Origin: Orientia chuto str. Dubai
GTDB taxonomy: Bacteria > Pseudomonadota > Alphaproteobacteria > Rickettsiales > Rickettsiaceae
Length of the DNA: 64,000 bases
Assembly: GCF_000964595.1 (NCBI RefSeq)
Contig: NZ_LANP01000001.1
Span: 19,816 to 83,815 of the forward strand
Reading direction: 5' to 3'
The position numbers and the translations under genes are program-made. The notes below the pieces were generated by a model. It made no database searches, had not been told where the DNA came from, and was given only the letters and a program-made list of their open reading frames with translations. The first letter of the stretch is position 1, and each line of letters opens with the position of its first letter. Shown here in pieces: positions 39,248-48,633 of this stretch.

Positions 39248-39463
39248 TTAATCAATAGACAATGCGGCCTGTTGCCAAGTAATTGGCTGACCACTTGGTC
39301 CTAACACTACCTCACCAGTATCTTCGTACTCAGCTGCTAAAAAAGAACTCGACGAAGTTATTAATTTTACAGGCTTAATTTTTTGTTTATTATAAAAATA
39401 CTCCTTTGCTACTTCACGAACAGTTGGATTATTCCTAGATGCCGTTTTAGCTTTTTTAGACAT
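39248..39463 (-). CDS. Small conserved-looking hypothetical protein
   Basis: 71 residues with a basic N-terminus (MSKKAKTASRNNPTVREV) and a C-terminus EEYEDTGEVVLGPSGQP-like (GEVVLGPSGQPITWQQ). No membrane helix or signal. I do not recognise a named family, though the GPSGQPITW segment looks like a conserved motif rather than random sequence. It has its own upstream ATG with AG-rich leader (TAACTAGGAGTAAAAATG), a good ribosome-binding site. Probably a real gene. Confidence 0.6.
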   Translation of the reverse strand: MSKKAKTASRNNPTVREVAKEYFYNKQKIKPVKLITSSSSFLAAEYEDTGEVVLGPSGQPITWQQAALSID

Positions 39464-39568
39464 TTTTACTCCTAGTTAATATTATTTCTGCTTAACAATA
39501 CAAATTGCCTTAATTGATATTTACATTTAAAACTAAAGTACTGCTAAATTTTATGTTTAAAGAAAAAT

Positions 39569-39643
<75 letters not shown>

Positions 39644-39730
39644 CTAAAAAAAACTTAGTATATGCATTCAGCCTAAACTTGCAAAGCTAATGCTACAGTG
39701 CAGTGTATAATAATATGATACTAAAAGCAA

Positions 39731-39955
39731 CTATTTTTTAGGAGTAAATAATCCTGGAAACTTACTATTAAATTCATTAACAACTTTATTAGATGTATCA
39801 AATATATTTCTGCCTTTTCCGGTCCATGCTGGATGGGTTCTATAATCTACATCCATTAAAAATTCATCACCAGGGTATGTTGACATAGTTTCAAAAGTAT
39901 CACCATTAATTTTAACTAACAATCTCTTATAAGTAGGATGAATATTCTTTTTCAT
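39731..39955 (-). CDS. rpmE: 50S ribosomal protein L31 (cysteine-free form)
   Basis: Large-subunit protein bridging to the small subunit. 74 residues: MKKNIHPTYKRLLVKI, then STYPGDEFLMDVDYRTHPAWTG and FNSKFPGLF. None of the four zinc-binding Cys of the C+ form remain, so it is the C- type. It follows rpmB by 4 bases on the minus strand, an unusual but known rickettsial rpmB-rpmE pairing. Confidence 0.93.
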   Translation of the reverse strand: MKKNIHPTYKRLLVKINGDTFETMSTYPGDEFLMDVDYRTHPAWTGKGRNIFDTSNKVVNEFNSKFPGLFTPKK

Positions 39956-39959
39956 AAAT

Positions 39960-40241
39960 TTAACTGTTGTTATTTTTAATAATATTCTTTATTGCAAGAG
40001 CTGACTTAGATAAAACTTTATCACTAGTAGATAAAAGATAACAATCCAACCCTCCTACCTTATCCAGAGTCCTCATTGCTCTAGCGGCAACTTTAAATTT
40101 AAATGTTTTTTTTAAAATATCGCTAAATAAAGATACATTCTGTAAATTAGGTAAAAATTTACGCTTAGTTTTTCTTTGAGAATGAGATACATTATTACCT
40201 GATTGCACAGCTATACCTGTTAATTCACATACTCTTGACAT
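39960..40241 (-). CDS. rpmB: 50S ribosomal protein L28
   Basis: Small large-subunit protein. The N-terminus is typical (MSRVCELTGIAVQSGNNVSHSQRKTKRKFLPN-like, shown as CELTGIAVQSGNNVSH and SQRKTKRKFLPNLQ), followed by VAARAMRTLDKVGGLDCYLL. 93 residues, about 10-15 longer than in enterics at the C-terminus, which is normal for alphaproteobacteria. First gene of the rpmB-rpmE pair. Confidence 0.95.
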   Translation of the reverse strand: MSRVCELTGIAVQSGNNVSHSQRKTKRKFLPNLQNVSLFSDILKKTFKFKVAARAMRTLDKVGGLDCYLLSTSDKVLSKSALAIKNIIKNNNS

Positions 40242-40465
40242 GCTGACCTTGAATATTTAACCATTTATATACCTGAATTCATTAAATACTAGCACTTACT
40301 AGCATTGTGTCAAGCTATAATTTTGTGATTGATAAAATTATCTAGAAAATTACTATAAAATAACTTTTTTATGTACATTAAAAATAAAATTTTGCTTTAT
40401 AGAAGTTAATTTTGATATATAAAACCTAGATAAGTTAAATAAATATGTATTTATAAATCAAAATT

Positions 40466-41347
40466 ATGAATTCTAACTTAAGTAATTATTTTAAAGGAGT
40501 TAGCTGGTTTTTATTAGCATTATTAAGCAGTGTATTAAATGATATAATATCAAAAAAAATAGGATTAGAATTTAGCTTTACTCAAATATCATTTCTCAGA
40601 TCTTTAGGAAGTACTCTAACACTGATACCATTTATATTATTTAGTGGCATAAAAACCCTTAAAACTAAAAAATTAAAAATACATTTTTTAAGAGGGATAT
40701 TATTATTTTTTGCTCTATCAACATGGGTATATGGGCTAACAATTACCTCTGTAGCTTCTATGACAATTATATCTTTTTCTATTCCTGCAATTACACTAAT
40801 TTTAGCTAACTTAGTACTCAATGAAGATGTTAAATGGTATAGATGGGTTGCAACTATATTAGGATTTATAGGCGTAATAATTGCTATGTATCCAACTAAA
40901 ACAGTATTTGATATTAGAATGATAGTTTTGTTATTATCAGCTTTTATTTTCTCTACACTTGATATTATTAATAAAAAATTTGTTAATAGTGAATCAATGA
41001 TTTCAATGTTATTCTATTCCTCTTTCTTTTCAACTATTGTAGCATTACCATTTACATATCACTCATGGAGATCTCTGAATTATATTGATCTATCGTTAAT
41101 TTTTGTTTTAGGCAGCAGCGCTAATTTAATTCTCTATTTTCTTCTTAAATCTTTTAGTTTAGTTGATAGCAGCGCTGTTGCTCCTTATCGTTACATAGAA
41201 TTAGTACTTGCTGCCATAGCTGGATTCTTATTCTTTAACGAAACAGTAAGCCATTATATTTGGCTTGGAGGAGTCGTTTTAATATTTTCAACCACTTTTA
41301 TATTTTATACTGAAAAAAACAATATCAAGATATGCTCAAAATTCTAA
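40466..41347 (+). CDS. EamA/DMT-family transporter
   Basis: Ten-helix transporter of the drug/metabolite superfamily. Two EamA repeats can be traced (first with IGLEFSFTQISFLRSLGSTL and a helix ending LVLNEDVKWYRWVATILGFIGV; second with VAPYRYIELVLAAIAGFLFFNETVSHYIWLGGV, quoted here in parts). 293 residues. The nearest known rickettsial function is S-adenosylmethionine import by a related EamA protein, so a metabolite-uptake role is likely; the substrate is not shown by sequence. 7 bases before the MFS gene. Confidence 0.85.
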   Translation: MNSNLSNYFKGVSWFLLALLSSVLNDIISKKIGLEFSFTQISFLRSLGSTLTLIPFILFSGIKTLKTKKLKIHFLRGILLFFALSTWVYGLTITSVASMTIISFSIPAITLILANLVLNEDVKWYRWVATILGFIGVIIAMYPTKTVFDIRMIVLLLSAFIFSTLDIINKKFVNSESMISMLFYSSFFSTIVALPFTYHSWRSLNYIDLSLIFVLGSSANLILYFLLKSFSLVDSSAVAPYRYIELVLAAIAGFLFFNETVSHYIWLGGVVLIFSTTFIFYTEKNNIKICSKF

Positions 41348-41354
41348 TTTTGAA

Positions 41355-42617
41355 ATGCTAAGTAAAAATTACAAGATTATTTTAAGTAGCTGTATTGCTA
41401 CTATTTTTGAATGGTATGACTACACATTATCCATTCATTTTGCTGTTACAATTGCTAATAATTTTTTTCCAAAAGCTAATCAGTCAGCTACTTTATTAGA
41501 AGCATTGCTGGTTTTTGCAGTTGGATATTTAGTTAGGCCAATTGGAGGCATATTTTTTGGTATTATAGGAGATAAATTTGGTAGAAAGGAAGCAGTAGCA
41601 ATGTCAGTTATATGCATTTCTTTACCAACAACAATAATTGGCATTTTGCCTACATATCAATCAATAGGTGTTAGTGCTACTATTATTATTACTATAACTA
41701 GATTATTACAAGGATTATCTGTCGGAGGTAATTTAACAGGTTCAGTATCATTTTTAATTGAAAACAGTAATAAAAAAAATCATGGACTGCTTGGTAGCTT
41801 GTTGATGTTTAGTTTATGCATTGGTATATTTCTAGGATTATTAACATCATACTTAATGAAAGCAAACCTTACTTCAGAACAGTTTAATAATTGGGGATGG
41901 CGCATTCCATTTTTACTTGGCTCTCCAATAATTTTGCTAGGTATATATATTAAATATGCTATTCAGGATACTCCAATATTTAAGCAAATGCAAACCACTA
42001 ATAAAATTGAAAAATCTCCTTTTAGAAAAACTTTAAGATCACATTGGCGAGATATATTAATCTCCATTATGATTAACTCTACTGGTTCAGTGATATTTTA
42101 CTTTGAAGCAGCTTATTTGATACACTACTTAGAATTTAGTAAAGGATTTGACAAAACAGAAATTGATTACCTAAACAAATTTTGTTGTATAATCATGGCT
42201 GTAGTTACACTTCTTAGTGGATGGCTATATGATAGAATAGGAGCAAAAAAATTATACACAACAATTATTATATCAGTAATATTATCCATTGGATTTATAA
42301 CTCAATTACTTGAACAAGGAAATTTTAATGTAGCTATTTTTGCTCAAATCGCAGTAGCAATTTTGGCTGCATTATATATAGGAGCAGAGCCAGCTATGCA
42401 AAGTGCACTATATTGCAGTAATATTAGAAATACAGCATTATCTTTATCATATAATATTTCAGTAAGTATTTTTGGTGGAACAGCTCCAATTATTTTTGAA
42501 TATTTAGTACAAACTACAGGGTCCCTTCATTCTGTAGCTTATTACATTGCTAGCTGCTCAGTTATAAGTTTAATAGGAATATATTTATATAAAAAAAAGG
42601 CTAATTATTTAGATTAA
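41355..42617 (+). CDS. MFS transporter, ProP-like (metabolite:H+ symporter family)
   Basis: Twelve-helix symporter. The N-terminus reads ATIFEWYDYTLSIHFAV, the hallmark of ProP/MHS transporters, and the MFS loop 2-3 signature is GIIGDKFGRKEA; GWRIPFLLGSP follows in the middle. 420 residues, full length. Rickettsiales carry many ProP copies, thought to import osmolytes or amino acids. Probably co-transcribed with the EamA gene upstream. Confidence 0.92.
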   Translation: MLSKNYKIILSSCIATIFEWYDYTLSIHFAVTIANNFFPKANQSATLLEALLVFAVGYLVRPIGGIFFGIIGDKFGRKEAVAMSVICISLPTTIIGILPTYQSIGVSATIIITITRLLQGLSVGGNLTGSVSFLIENSNKKNHGLLGSLLMFSLCIGIFLGLLTSYLMKANLTSEQFNNWGWRIPFLLGSPIILLGIYIKYAIQDTPIFKQMQTTNKIEKSPFRKTLRSHWRDILISIMINSTGSVIFYFEAAYLIHYLEFSKGFDKTEIDYLNKFCCIIMAVVTLLSGWLYDRIGAKKLYTTIIISVILSIGFITQLLEQGNFNVAIFAQIAVAILAALYIGAEPAMQSALYCSNIRNTALSLSYNISVSIFGGTAPIIFEYLVQTTGSLHSVAYYIASCSVISLIGIYLYKKKANYLD

Positions 42618-42743
42618 AAATTAAATCATTATGCTCTTAAATATTTAGAATTAAAGATTGATGGAACATAATATATATGATAAAGTACTTTTTTATTGCT
42701 AGATTTCTTTATTAATAAATGGTTAAATTACATATATTATAAT

Positions 42744-43436
42744 ATGCTCAACCCTAAAAAGCAGCTGATTTTATATTTATTTTGCTATCTAGCAATTTGC
42801 AATATTCAAGCAATTCCTATTGAAATAAATAATAATACTAATCTTAACTCACGTATTAATGTGAATGATAAGATTAATGCCTGCCAAGCTACAAAAATAG
42901 TTACTAATAATTATGAACCGGGTATTTTCAATAGTACCAATAATTTATTGCGGCACGTTGGACAAAATTATAAATTAAAAGATAAAATAGTTATTATAAG
43001 AGGCACAGTTGTTGACAAAAATTGTGTTCCAGTTTTAGATGCAAAAGTATATTTGTGGCAAGTAGATGCTAATGGTAAATATCCTTATATTCCACTAAAA
43101 AGCGCTATCGATCAATCTTTAATAAGTAACAATTTAGAAAGCACTTTCACTGGCTCAGGTATGACTACAACAAATAACAATGGTAATTTCTATTTTATGA
43201 CTATTTATCCTGCCGCAGTTCATAATATTCCTCCTCATTTTAATTTTAGAGTTAAGCATATGGAGCTTGGTAGTTTACAAACAATACAAATTATAAAAAA
43301 TGATGAAATACTTAAACTGCCATGCAGTAACTGTATACATAACACTGAAATTATTATCGAATATGTAACACTGGTTATGCCTTCTGCAAGCAAGATAAGA
43401 AGGCATAATATACATGCTATTACTAAATCATCGTAG
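42744..43436 (+). CDS. Secreted intradiol-dioxygenase-like protein
   Basis: Fold of protocatechuate 3,4-dioxygenase beta subunit. I prefer the ATG at 42744 over the one at 42696 because it is followed at once by a signal peptide (KKQLILYLFCYLAICNIQA). The intradiol core then reads IVIIRGTVVDKNCVPVLDAK, YLWQVDANGKYPY with the equivalent of the first iron Tyr, and FYFMTIYPAAV. In the metal motif usually PAHIHF the sequence is PPHFNF, so the second iron His is Asn. Export and the changed ligand suggest it is not a normal aromatic-ring dioxygenase. Role unknown. Confidence 0.75.
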   Translation: MLNPKKQLILYLFCYLAICNIQAIPIEINNNTNLNSRINVNDKINACQATKIVTNNYEPGIFNSTNNLLRHVGQNYKLKDKIVIIRGTVVDKNCVPVLDAKVYLWQVDANGKYPYIPLKSAIDQSLISNNLESTFTGSGMTTTNNNGNFYFMTIYPAAVHNIPPHFNFRVKHMELGSLQTIQIIKNDEILKLPCSNCIHNTEIIIEYVTLVMPSASKIRRHNIHAITKSS

Positions 43437-44185
43437 ATGAAAAAATAGCCTAAAATAACACAGTATAAAAACCTAATTGTTATCACTACATTAATTTCTC
43501 TTGAGAGAAAAAGCTAATTTTTTTGATTTGCGGTGCTCATAAATAAAAAATTATGCAGTACCTTTCTGCTCCATCTTAGTTTGCAGTATATCAGCACTAA
43601 CAACAAAATAATTCGCGCTTTTTCCAGGATACTTTATACTAATAAAGCCTACTAGAATGCTAGAATAATTTATTTATAGATTCTAACAATAGTATTATAA
43701 TATCATCAGCCTCTCCTTGCAAAAACTTTAAATATTTTTGTATGAGCTATTTATAGTTATATAAATCTGATCTTAATGTATCTTTATACTGCTATTTTAT
43801 TGCGCCAAAAACCATAATATTTTACTTGAATGGTATTATTATCATCACATAGTAAAGTTACTGAGTTGACTCTACACCCGTCAGTAATAAAACATAGTTA
43901 TAGTATGTATATTCCTTTTTTTATAAGATTCTCTCTCTTTGCGAATTTTTTTAATCTTCCATAGAGATTCTCATTTGTAAATTGCTTTGTTAAGTTATTG
44001 TTTATTCACAATTTACATCTCTATGCCTAATACTTCCTAGTCTAAAACTGAAATTCTATGGATATTGATACATAAAAAATAAAAAAAATCATTAAATACA
44101 TGATAATGACTTAATCTAAACATTACTATTGTTGTAATAATTTCCAATATGCTGTTATTATATCAAGTTAAACTAATACAATAAC
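43437..44185. other. Gene remnants of uncertain origin
   Basis: About 750 bases with scattered minus-strand coding-like fragments, the clearest being FISIKYPGKSANYFVVSADI and LQTKMEQKGTA (about 43555-43650). They are separated by many stops. I cannot name the family. The rest is AT-rich spacer. Confidence 0.35.
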
Positions 44186-44632
44186 TTATAATTTTGTAAT
44201 TGTTTTGCCTTTCTGATTATTGCTATAATTTTTAGATTTAGATATTAAATCTGTTCTTGGAAAATTTGATTGGTAATCTATACCAGATTTTAACAGAATT
44301 TGTTTAAATCTTGAACTATTTGCAATATCTTTTTTTAGCTGCTGTATTGTGTATAAACTTTCAGGAGTAATTTTGCTAATAAAATATTTTGCTTTATTAG
44401 GCAAAGATATTATTTTACAAAACTTTGCTAGTTTATAACGCATTTTATCATCTATCGGTATAGATCCTACTTTTAGCTTTATAAACGCGGTAGTACTTTC
44501 AATGTGTTTTTTATAGTCTAAACATTGTTGTATATTCTTAATTTCTTGTTCAGTTAAATATTGTTTTTGTTCCAAATTAGTCAACACTGAATCATAAAAT
44601 TTCTTTATTTCTTTTGAAGTTAATTTCTTCAT
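44186..44632 (-). CDS. C-terminal extension ORF of the kinase-like protein (-1 frame)
   Basis: 148 residues from its own ATG at 44632, all helical and charged, with no recognised domain. The frame is open further upstream as far as 44690 (RKFLKDLEEELDPLIQRLQD), which joins smoothly to the last residues of the upstream ORF (NVIKAENF) if the ribosome slips back one base at 44686-44695. It is therefore probably the tail of that protein, made either by frameshifting or in strains without the frame break. Spoken alone it could also be an independent short gene. Confidence 0.5.
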   Translation of the reverse strand: MKKLTSKEIKKFYDSVLTNLEQKQYLTEQEIKNIQQCLDYKKHIESTTAFIKLKVGSIPIDDKMRYKLAKFCKIISLPNKAKYFISKITPESLYTIQQLKKDIANSSRFKQILLKSGIDYQSNFPRTDLISKSKNYSNNQKGKTITKL

Positions 44633-44685
44633 GGGAGCATCTTGTAGTCTTTGAATTAAAGGATCTAATTCTTCTTCAAGATCTT

Positions 44686-46173
44686 TTAGAAATTTTCTGC
44701 TTTAATAACATTTTCTACCGCATGATACTTATTTAAGTTAGCCCATTCTAAAGCATTTTTTCCTTCAATTTCAATATTATGAAAGAACGCATATACCACT
44801 GGATCTTTAATCTCAGAAATCGCAAAATCTTTTAACCATCCTCCATGTTTAAATTCAGGTGATACACTACTAAACTTACTTATTATATCAGTTGTTTGTG
44901 CTATTCCTTTCATATTTTTAAGATTTTCTTTTACATTGTCTTTATAAAATTTTATAAAGTCTTGATAACCATTAATTGTAGTATCTATAAATGTTTTATC
45001 ATCAAACCTAACCTTAGCAATTAATCCTTTTGGATTAAATCCAGCTTTTTTTAGCTCAAAAGCTTTTTGTTCTATTATAGAATCTATTTGGTTTTCATTA
45101 AGCTGAGCAAGCATTTGGTTTAATGCAGAATTATATTTTTCAATACTAAAAGATAAGTTACCTGCTTGTATTGCTGAATTATAGCCTATTAGACTGTGTT
45201 TAAAAATGTTATATGTAGACTTAACAACACTTTCAAAATCTTTATGAAATTGCATCATAGATCTGCCATGGTCTATTTTAACTACAGTTTTGCCATCTTG
45301 TACCATTACATTACCAGCATGATAATCTGCTTCTCCTAAAATATGACAAGAGGCAATCATTTTTTCAAATCCTTCTAATATTTGTAGATTTTTCGCCTCT
45401 GCATTAATACGGGCAGAACTTCTTGAGCCAGAAAATTCTGAAAGTAGTACTACATTATCAAAAAATTTAGATCTAATATAAAGTAAATCTGAGTTAACTG
45501 TATCTGGCATTACTAATGCTTCTTTAGGAGCGCGATTGTATAATAATAACTGGTATATAGAAGAAGCTAGTAATTCTTGTATTGCATCTCTTCTATCGTT
45601 CTGAGCTTTTTTTCTTTCTGCTAAATCTGTTATGGCTGAAATGCTATCTTCGCTTTTATAAAATTTCTTAAGAAGAAAAGTATTACTACTTAATTTTTCA
45701 TTAGCAACATATCCTGCAGATACTCCAAGTTGCTTAGCTCCTATTTGAGAGAATTCACTCTGTTTAGAAACGTTTTTATCACGCAGTAGTTCTTCAATAA
45801 TACTACTGTTAAATTTTCTTGCTTGTTGATTACTTAATTCTTTTGTACGTTCGATTTTAGATTTTGCAGTTATTCTATCTAAAAGTGGTAACTCAATAAT
45901 TTCTCTTAACTCTTCATGCTCATCTTCTGCAAATATATCTTTCAGTACTTTCAATACTTTTTTTAAGTCCTGATCATTTAAATCAGAAAAACATTTTTGG
46001 TATTCTTCTAGACTCAATGTGGAAGGATTTTCAGAAATACTATTTAAGGTTTTAGCAAGATTTTTACTTAAAAATAGAATATTTTCATTTGTAGCTTTCG
46101 ATAGACCTACAAGTGCTAAATCTTCAAATAGTTGCTTAGCTAATACGCTTTCTATGATCTGATTATTCATCAT
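44686..46173 (-). CDS. Candidate secreted effector with a kinase-like fold and ankyrin-like tail
   Basis: 495 residues, largely helical, no signal peptide or membrane helix. Around residues 270-310 it carries a kinase-type catalytic loop and metal motif: EADYHAGNVMV (D and N in the DxxxxN arrangement) and, 8 residues later, KIDHGRSM in place of DFG. This resembles the N-terminal kinase-like part of LepB-type effectors. The C-terminus KNALEWANLNKYHAVENVIK looks like one ankyrin repeat. ATG at 46173 follows AGGAAG, a fair ribosome-binding site. Stop TAA comes directly after a -1 slippery heptamer. Effector status is inference. Confidence 0.6.
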   Translation of the reverse strand: MMNNQIIESVLAKQLFEDLALVGLSKATNENILFLSKNLAKTLNSISENPSTLSLEEYQKCFSDLNDQDLKKVLKVLKDIFAEDEHEELREIIELPLLDRITAKSKIERTKELSNQQARKFNSSIIEELLRDKNVSKQSEFSQIGAKQLGVSAGYVANEKLSSNTFLLKKFYKSEDSISAITDLAERKKAQNDRRDAIQELLASSIYQLLLYNRAPKEALVMPDTVNSDLLYIRSKFFDNVVLLSEFSGSRSSARINAEAKNLQILEGFEKMIASCHILGEADYHAGNVMVQDGKTVVKIDHGRSMMQFHKDFESVVKSTYNIFKHSLIGYNSAIQAGNLSFSIEKYNSALNQMLAQLNENQIDSIIEQKAFELKKAGFNPKGLIAKVRFDDKTFIDTTINGYQDFIKFYKDNVKENLKNMKGIAQTTDIISKFSSVSPEFKHGGWLKDFAISEIKDPVVYAFFHNIEIEGKNALEWANLNKYHAVENVIKAENF

Positions 46174-46847
46174 TTGAAACTTCCTGAACTAATAAAATAA
46201 TAATATATATTTAGAAAAAAAATGCAAGTTTAAGTTGAAATACTGCATATGAATACCTCTAGTACATATAGTCACAAGATAGAAATTGAATAATTTTACG
46301 TGATTAGCTAAGATCATTGTAATAATAAGCAAATGAGATAAGAAACTGTAAATACAGAGTATAGAAGACATTGTATCCCACAGGCTTTGAATTAGAAATT
46401 GGACAGGTAGAAGGCTTAGAGAGGCAAATTATAAAAAAAACAGCTTAATAAAATGGTTTGCAAAGAGCAAAAGAATATTTTATACCAAAGTTTTGGATTA
46501 AGATACGATTGTTAAAATCTGTGAATATCTTATTCCAGATATATGCTTTCTGGTATTATTTAGATACATATGAATTATTAATCCATTAATTACTACTTTT
46601 AACAAAATCATAGACAAAATATAGTGTTGTTATATCTTTCTTTAACAGGTACTAATTTGTTCAAAAACTTATATATAGTATCTTCTATCACTTCTGCAAT
46701 ACCTAAACCTTGATTTATATACTCTCTAATTTGTATTTTATGTATTATTACACAGTTACTTGATTTTTTAACATGCAAATGAGTATTGCTTTTTTCAAGT
46801 TTCATTTATATCATCTATGCCAGTTTTAAATACTATAATCTAAAAAA
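46174..46847. other. Mostly non-coding, with one doubtful short ORF
   Basis: About 670 bases upstream of mlaE. A 65-residue minus-strand ORF at 46608-46805 (MKLEKSNTHLHVKKSSNCVII) could be real but has no recognisable family. Plus-strand fragments at 46385-46560 look like worn insertion-sequence DNA without clear motifs. The mlaE promoter must lie within the last 100 bases. Confidence 0.3.
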
Positions 46848-47639
46848 ATGATGAGCATAATGTTTATCTTAAATATAATTGGGAAAAGAACCATTAAAAT
46901 ATTTAATAATATAATTCTATTTCAAAAATTTTTCTTTACAGCTATAAAAGGAATTTTTACACCACCTTACTATTATAATATTACAATACAAGCAATCATT
47001 AATATTGGATTCTACTCTTTACCAATAGTAGCAATAACATCTATATTTTCTGGGGCAGTATTAGCACTACAAACATATGAAGGCGTTCGTTCTTCTGCCA
47101 TACATGCTATACCAATGATAATAGTAACATCAATTACTAGAGAATTAGGGCCTGTAATAGTAGGTCTAATGGTAGTAGGAAGAATAGGAGCTTCCATAGT
47201 AGCAGAAATAGGAACTATGAGAGTAACTGAGCAAATAGACGCATTATTTACACTAGCTACTGATCCAATAAAATATTTAGTTACTCCACGGTTAATAGCT
47301 ACAATGTTATCATTACCACTTCTTTTATTAACTAGTGACGTTATTGGAGTATTTGGTGGATACTTAGTTGCAGTATATAGACTTAACTTTAATAGTTATG
47401 AATATATTCAAAGTACAATTTATCACTTAACTTTAACTGATGTAATTTCTGGATTGATTAAAGCGCTTGTATTTGGTGTTATTATCGGAATAACAAGCTG
47501 CTTTCATGGATACTATTGTAGCAAAGGTGCAAAAGGCGTGGGAATAGCTACAACTCATGGAGTAGTTCATTCATCTATATTAATACTACTCAGTAATTAT
47601 ATAATGACAGAATTGTTTATTTCTCAATACGTATCATAA
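46848..47639 (+). CDS. mlaE: MlaE-family ABC permease (phospholipid transport)
   Basis: Integral membrane permease of the Mla system, which moves phospholipids between outer and inner membranes. Family blocks are intact: FYSLPIVAITSIFSGAVLALQ, SITRELGPVIVGLMVVGRIG, AEIGTMRVTEQIDALFTLA and CFHGYYCSKGAKGVGIATTH. 263 residues, about five helices. It is followed 19 bases later by mlaF. The MCE substrate-binding subunit (mlaD) is not in the window. Confidence 0.95.
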   Translation: MMSIMFILNIIGKRTIKIFNNIILFQKFFFTAIKGIFTPPYYYNITIQAIINIGFYSLPIVAITSIFSGAVLALQTYEGVRSSAIHAIPMIIVTSITRELGPVIVGLMVVGRIGASIVAEIGTMRVTEQIDALFTLATDPIKYLVTPRLIATMLSLPLLLLTSDVIGVFGGYLVAVYRLNFNSYEYIQSTIYHLTLTDVISGLIKALVFGVIIGITSCFHGYYCSKGAKGVGIATTHGVVHSSILILLSNYIMTELFISQYVS

Positions 47640-47658
47640 ACTATATTATAAAATCTAC

Positions 47659-48414
47659 ATGAGTATAATAATTAAAAATCTTTCCAAGATATTTGAATCA
47701 AAAGTAGTCCTAAATAATATAAACTTGGAATTTAAAACCAAGCAATCTACAGCTATTTTAGGAAGATCTGGTTCTGGGAAGTCAATATTAATTAAAATGA
47801 TAATTGGCTTGATTCGACCAGATGCTGGAGAAATTATTGTTGACGGTCACGATATAACTAAATTATCTATAAACCAAAAATTTAAACTAATGCCAAGTTG
47901 TGGTTTTCTATTTCAAGGTAATGCATTATTTGATTCATTATCAGTAGAAGATAACATTACATTTTATGCTCAAAGATTATATAAATTATCCAAGTCAGAA
48001 AAAAGGCAACTTGCGATTGAAAAATTAAAATTAGTTGAATTATCTGAAGATATAGTAAATCTGTATCCCTCACAGCTATCAGGAGGTATGCAAAAACGTG
48101 TTTCTTTTGCAAGAACAATTTGCACTAATCCTAAAATAATTTTTTTAGACGAACCTACTACAGGATTAGATCCAGTCATGACTAATATAATTAATAATCT
48201 AATTGAAAAAATACAAAAAACATTAAAATCAACTACTATTATTATTACTCATGATATAAACAGTGTTTATAAAATTGCTAATAACACTGTTATACTCTAC
48301 AAAGGCAAGATAATTTGGCATGGTAAAACACAGGATCTTAAAAATTGTAGCAATGAGTTTGTACAACAATTTATCCATGGTAGTATTTTTAGACCAATTA
48401 AATATGATAGCTAA
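47659..48414 (+). CDS. mlaF: MlaF-family ABC ATPase
   Basis: Energy-coupling subunit for MlaE. Walker A is LGRSGSGKSIL (about residues 34-44), Q-loop FQGNALFDSLSV, signature LSGGMQKRVSFART and Walker B IIFLDEPTTGLDP with the H-loop IITHDINS. 251 residues. Gene order mlaE-mlaF is reversed from E. coli but usual in alphaproteobacteria. Confidence 0.95.
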   Translation: MSIIIKNLSKIFESKVVLNNINLEFKTKQSTAILGRSGSGKSILIKMIIGLIRPDAGEIIVDGHDITKLSINQKFKLMPSCGFLFQGNALFDSLSVEDNITFYAQRLYKLSKSEKRQLAIEKLKLVELSEDIVNLYPSQLSGGMQKRVSFARTICTNPKIIFLDEPTTGLDPVMTNIINNLIEKIQKTLKSTTIIITHDINSVYKIANNTVILYKGKIIWHGKTQDLKNCSNEFVQQFIHGSIFRPIKYDS

Positions 48415-48465
48415 CAGCCTAAACTGCAGTTATTGTATATAGCCTTGGAGTTTTATACCTTAGAA

Positions 48466-48494
48466 AATAAAAAGCTTAGGAGCTCTTTTTTTTG
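48466..48494 (+). terminator. Possible rho-independent terminator after mlaF
   Basis: AAAAAGCT, a TAGG loop and AGCTC followed by a run of eight T. The stem is short with one mismatch, so strength is doubtful. Its place, about 55 bases past the mlaF stop, fits. Confidence 0.4.
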
Positions 48495-48633
48495 ACATAA
48501 TTTTTAAATTGCTAAATTTATAATTTATATCTTAAATATAAAGTTATTCTTGTTTCTATCTTTTCTCTATTCTAAACTTATGCTATAAAAACTATCTTTA
48601 CAGCAAGTATATACTATTATCTTTAAAGTTTTA

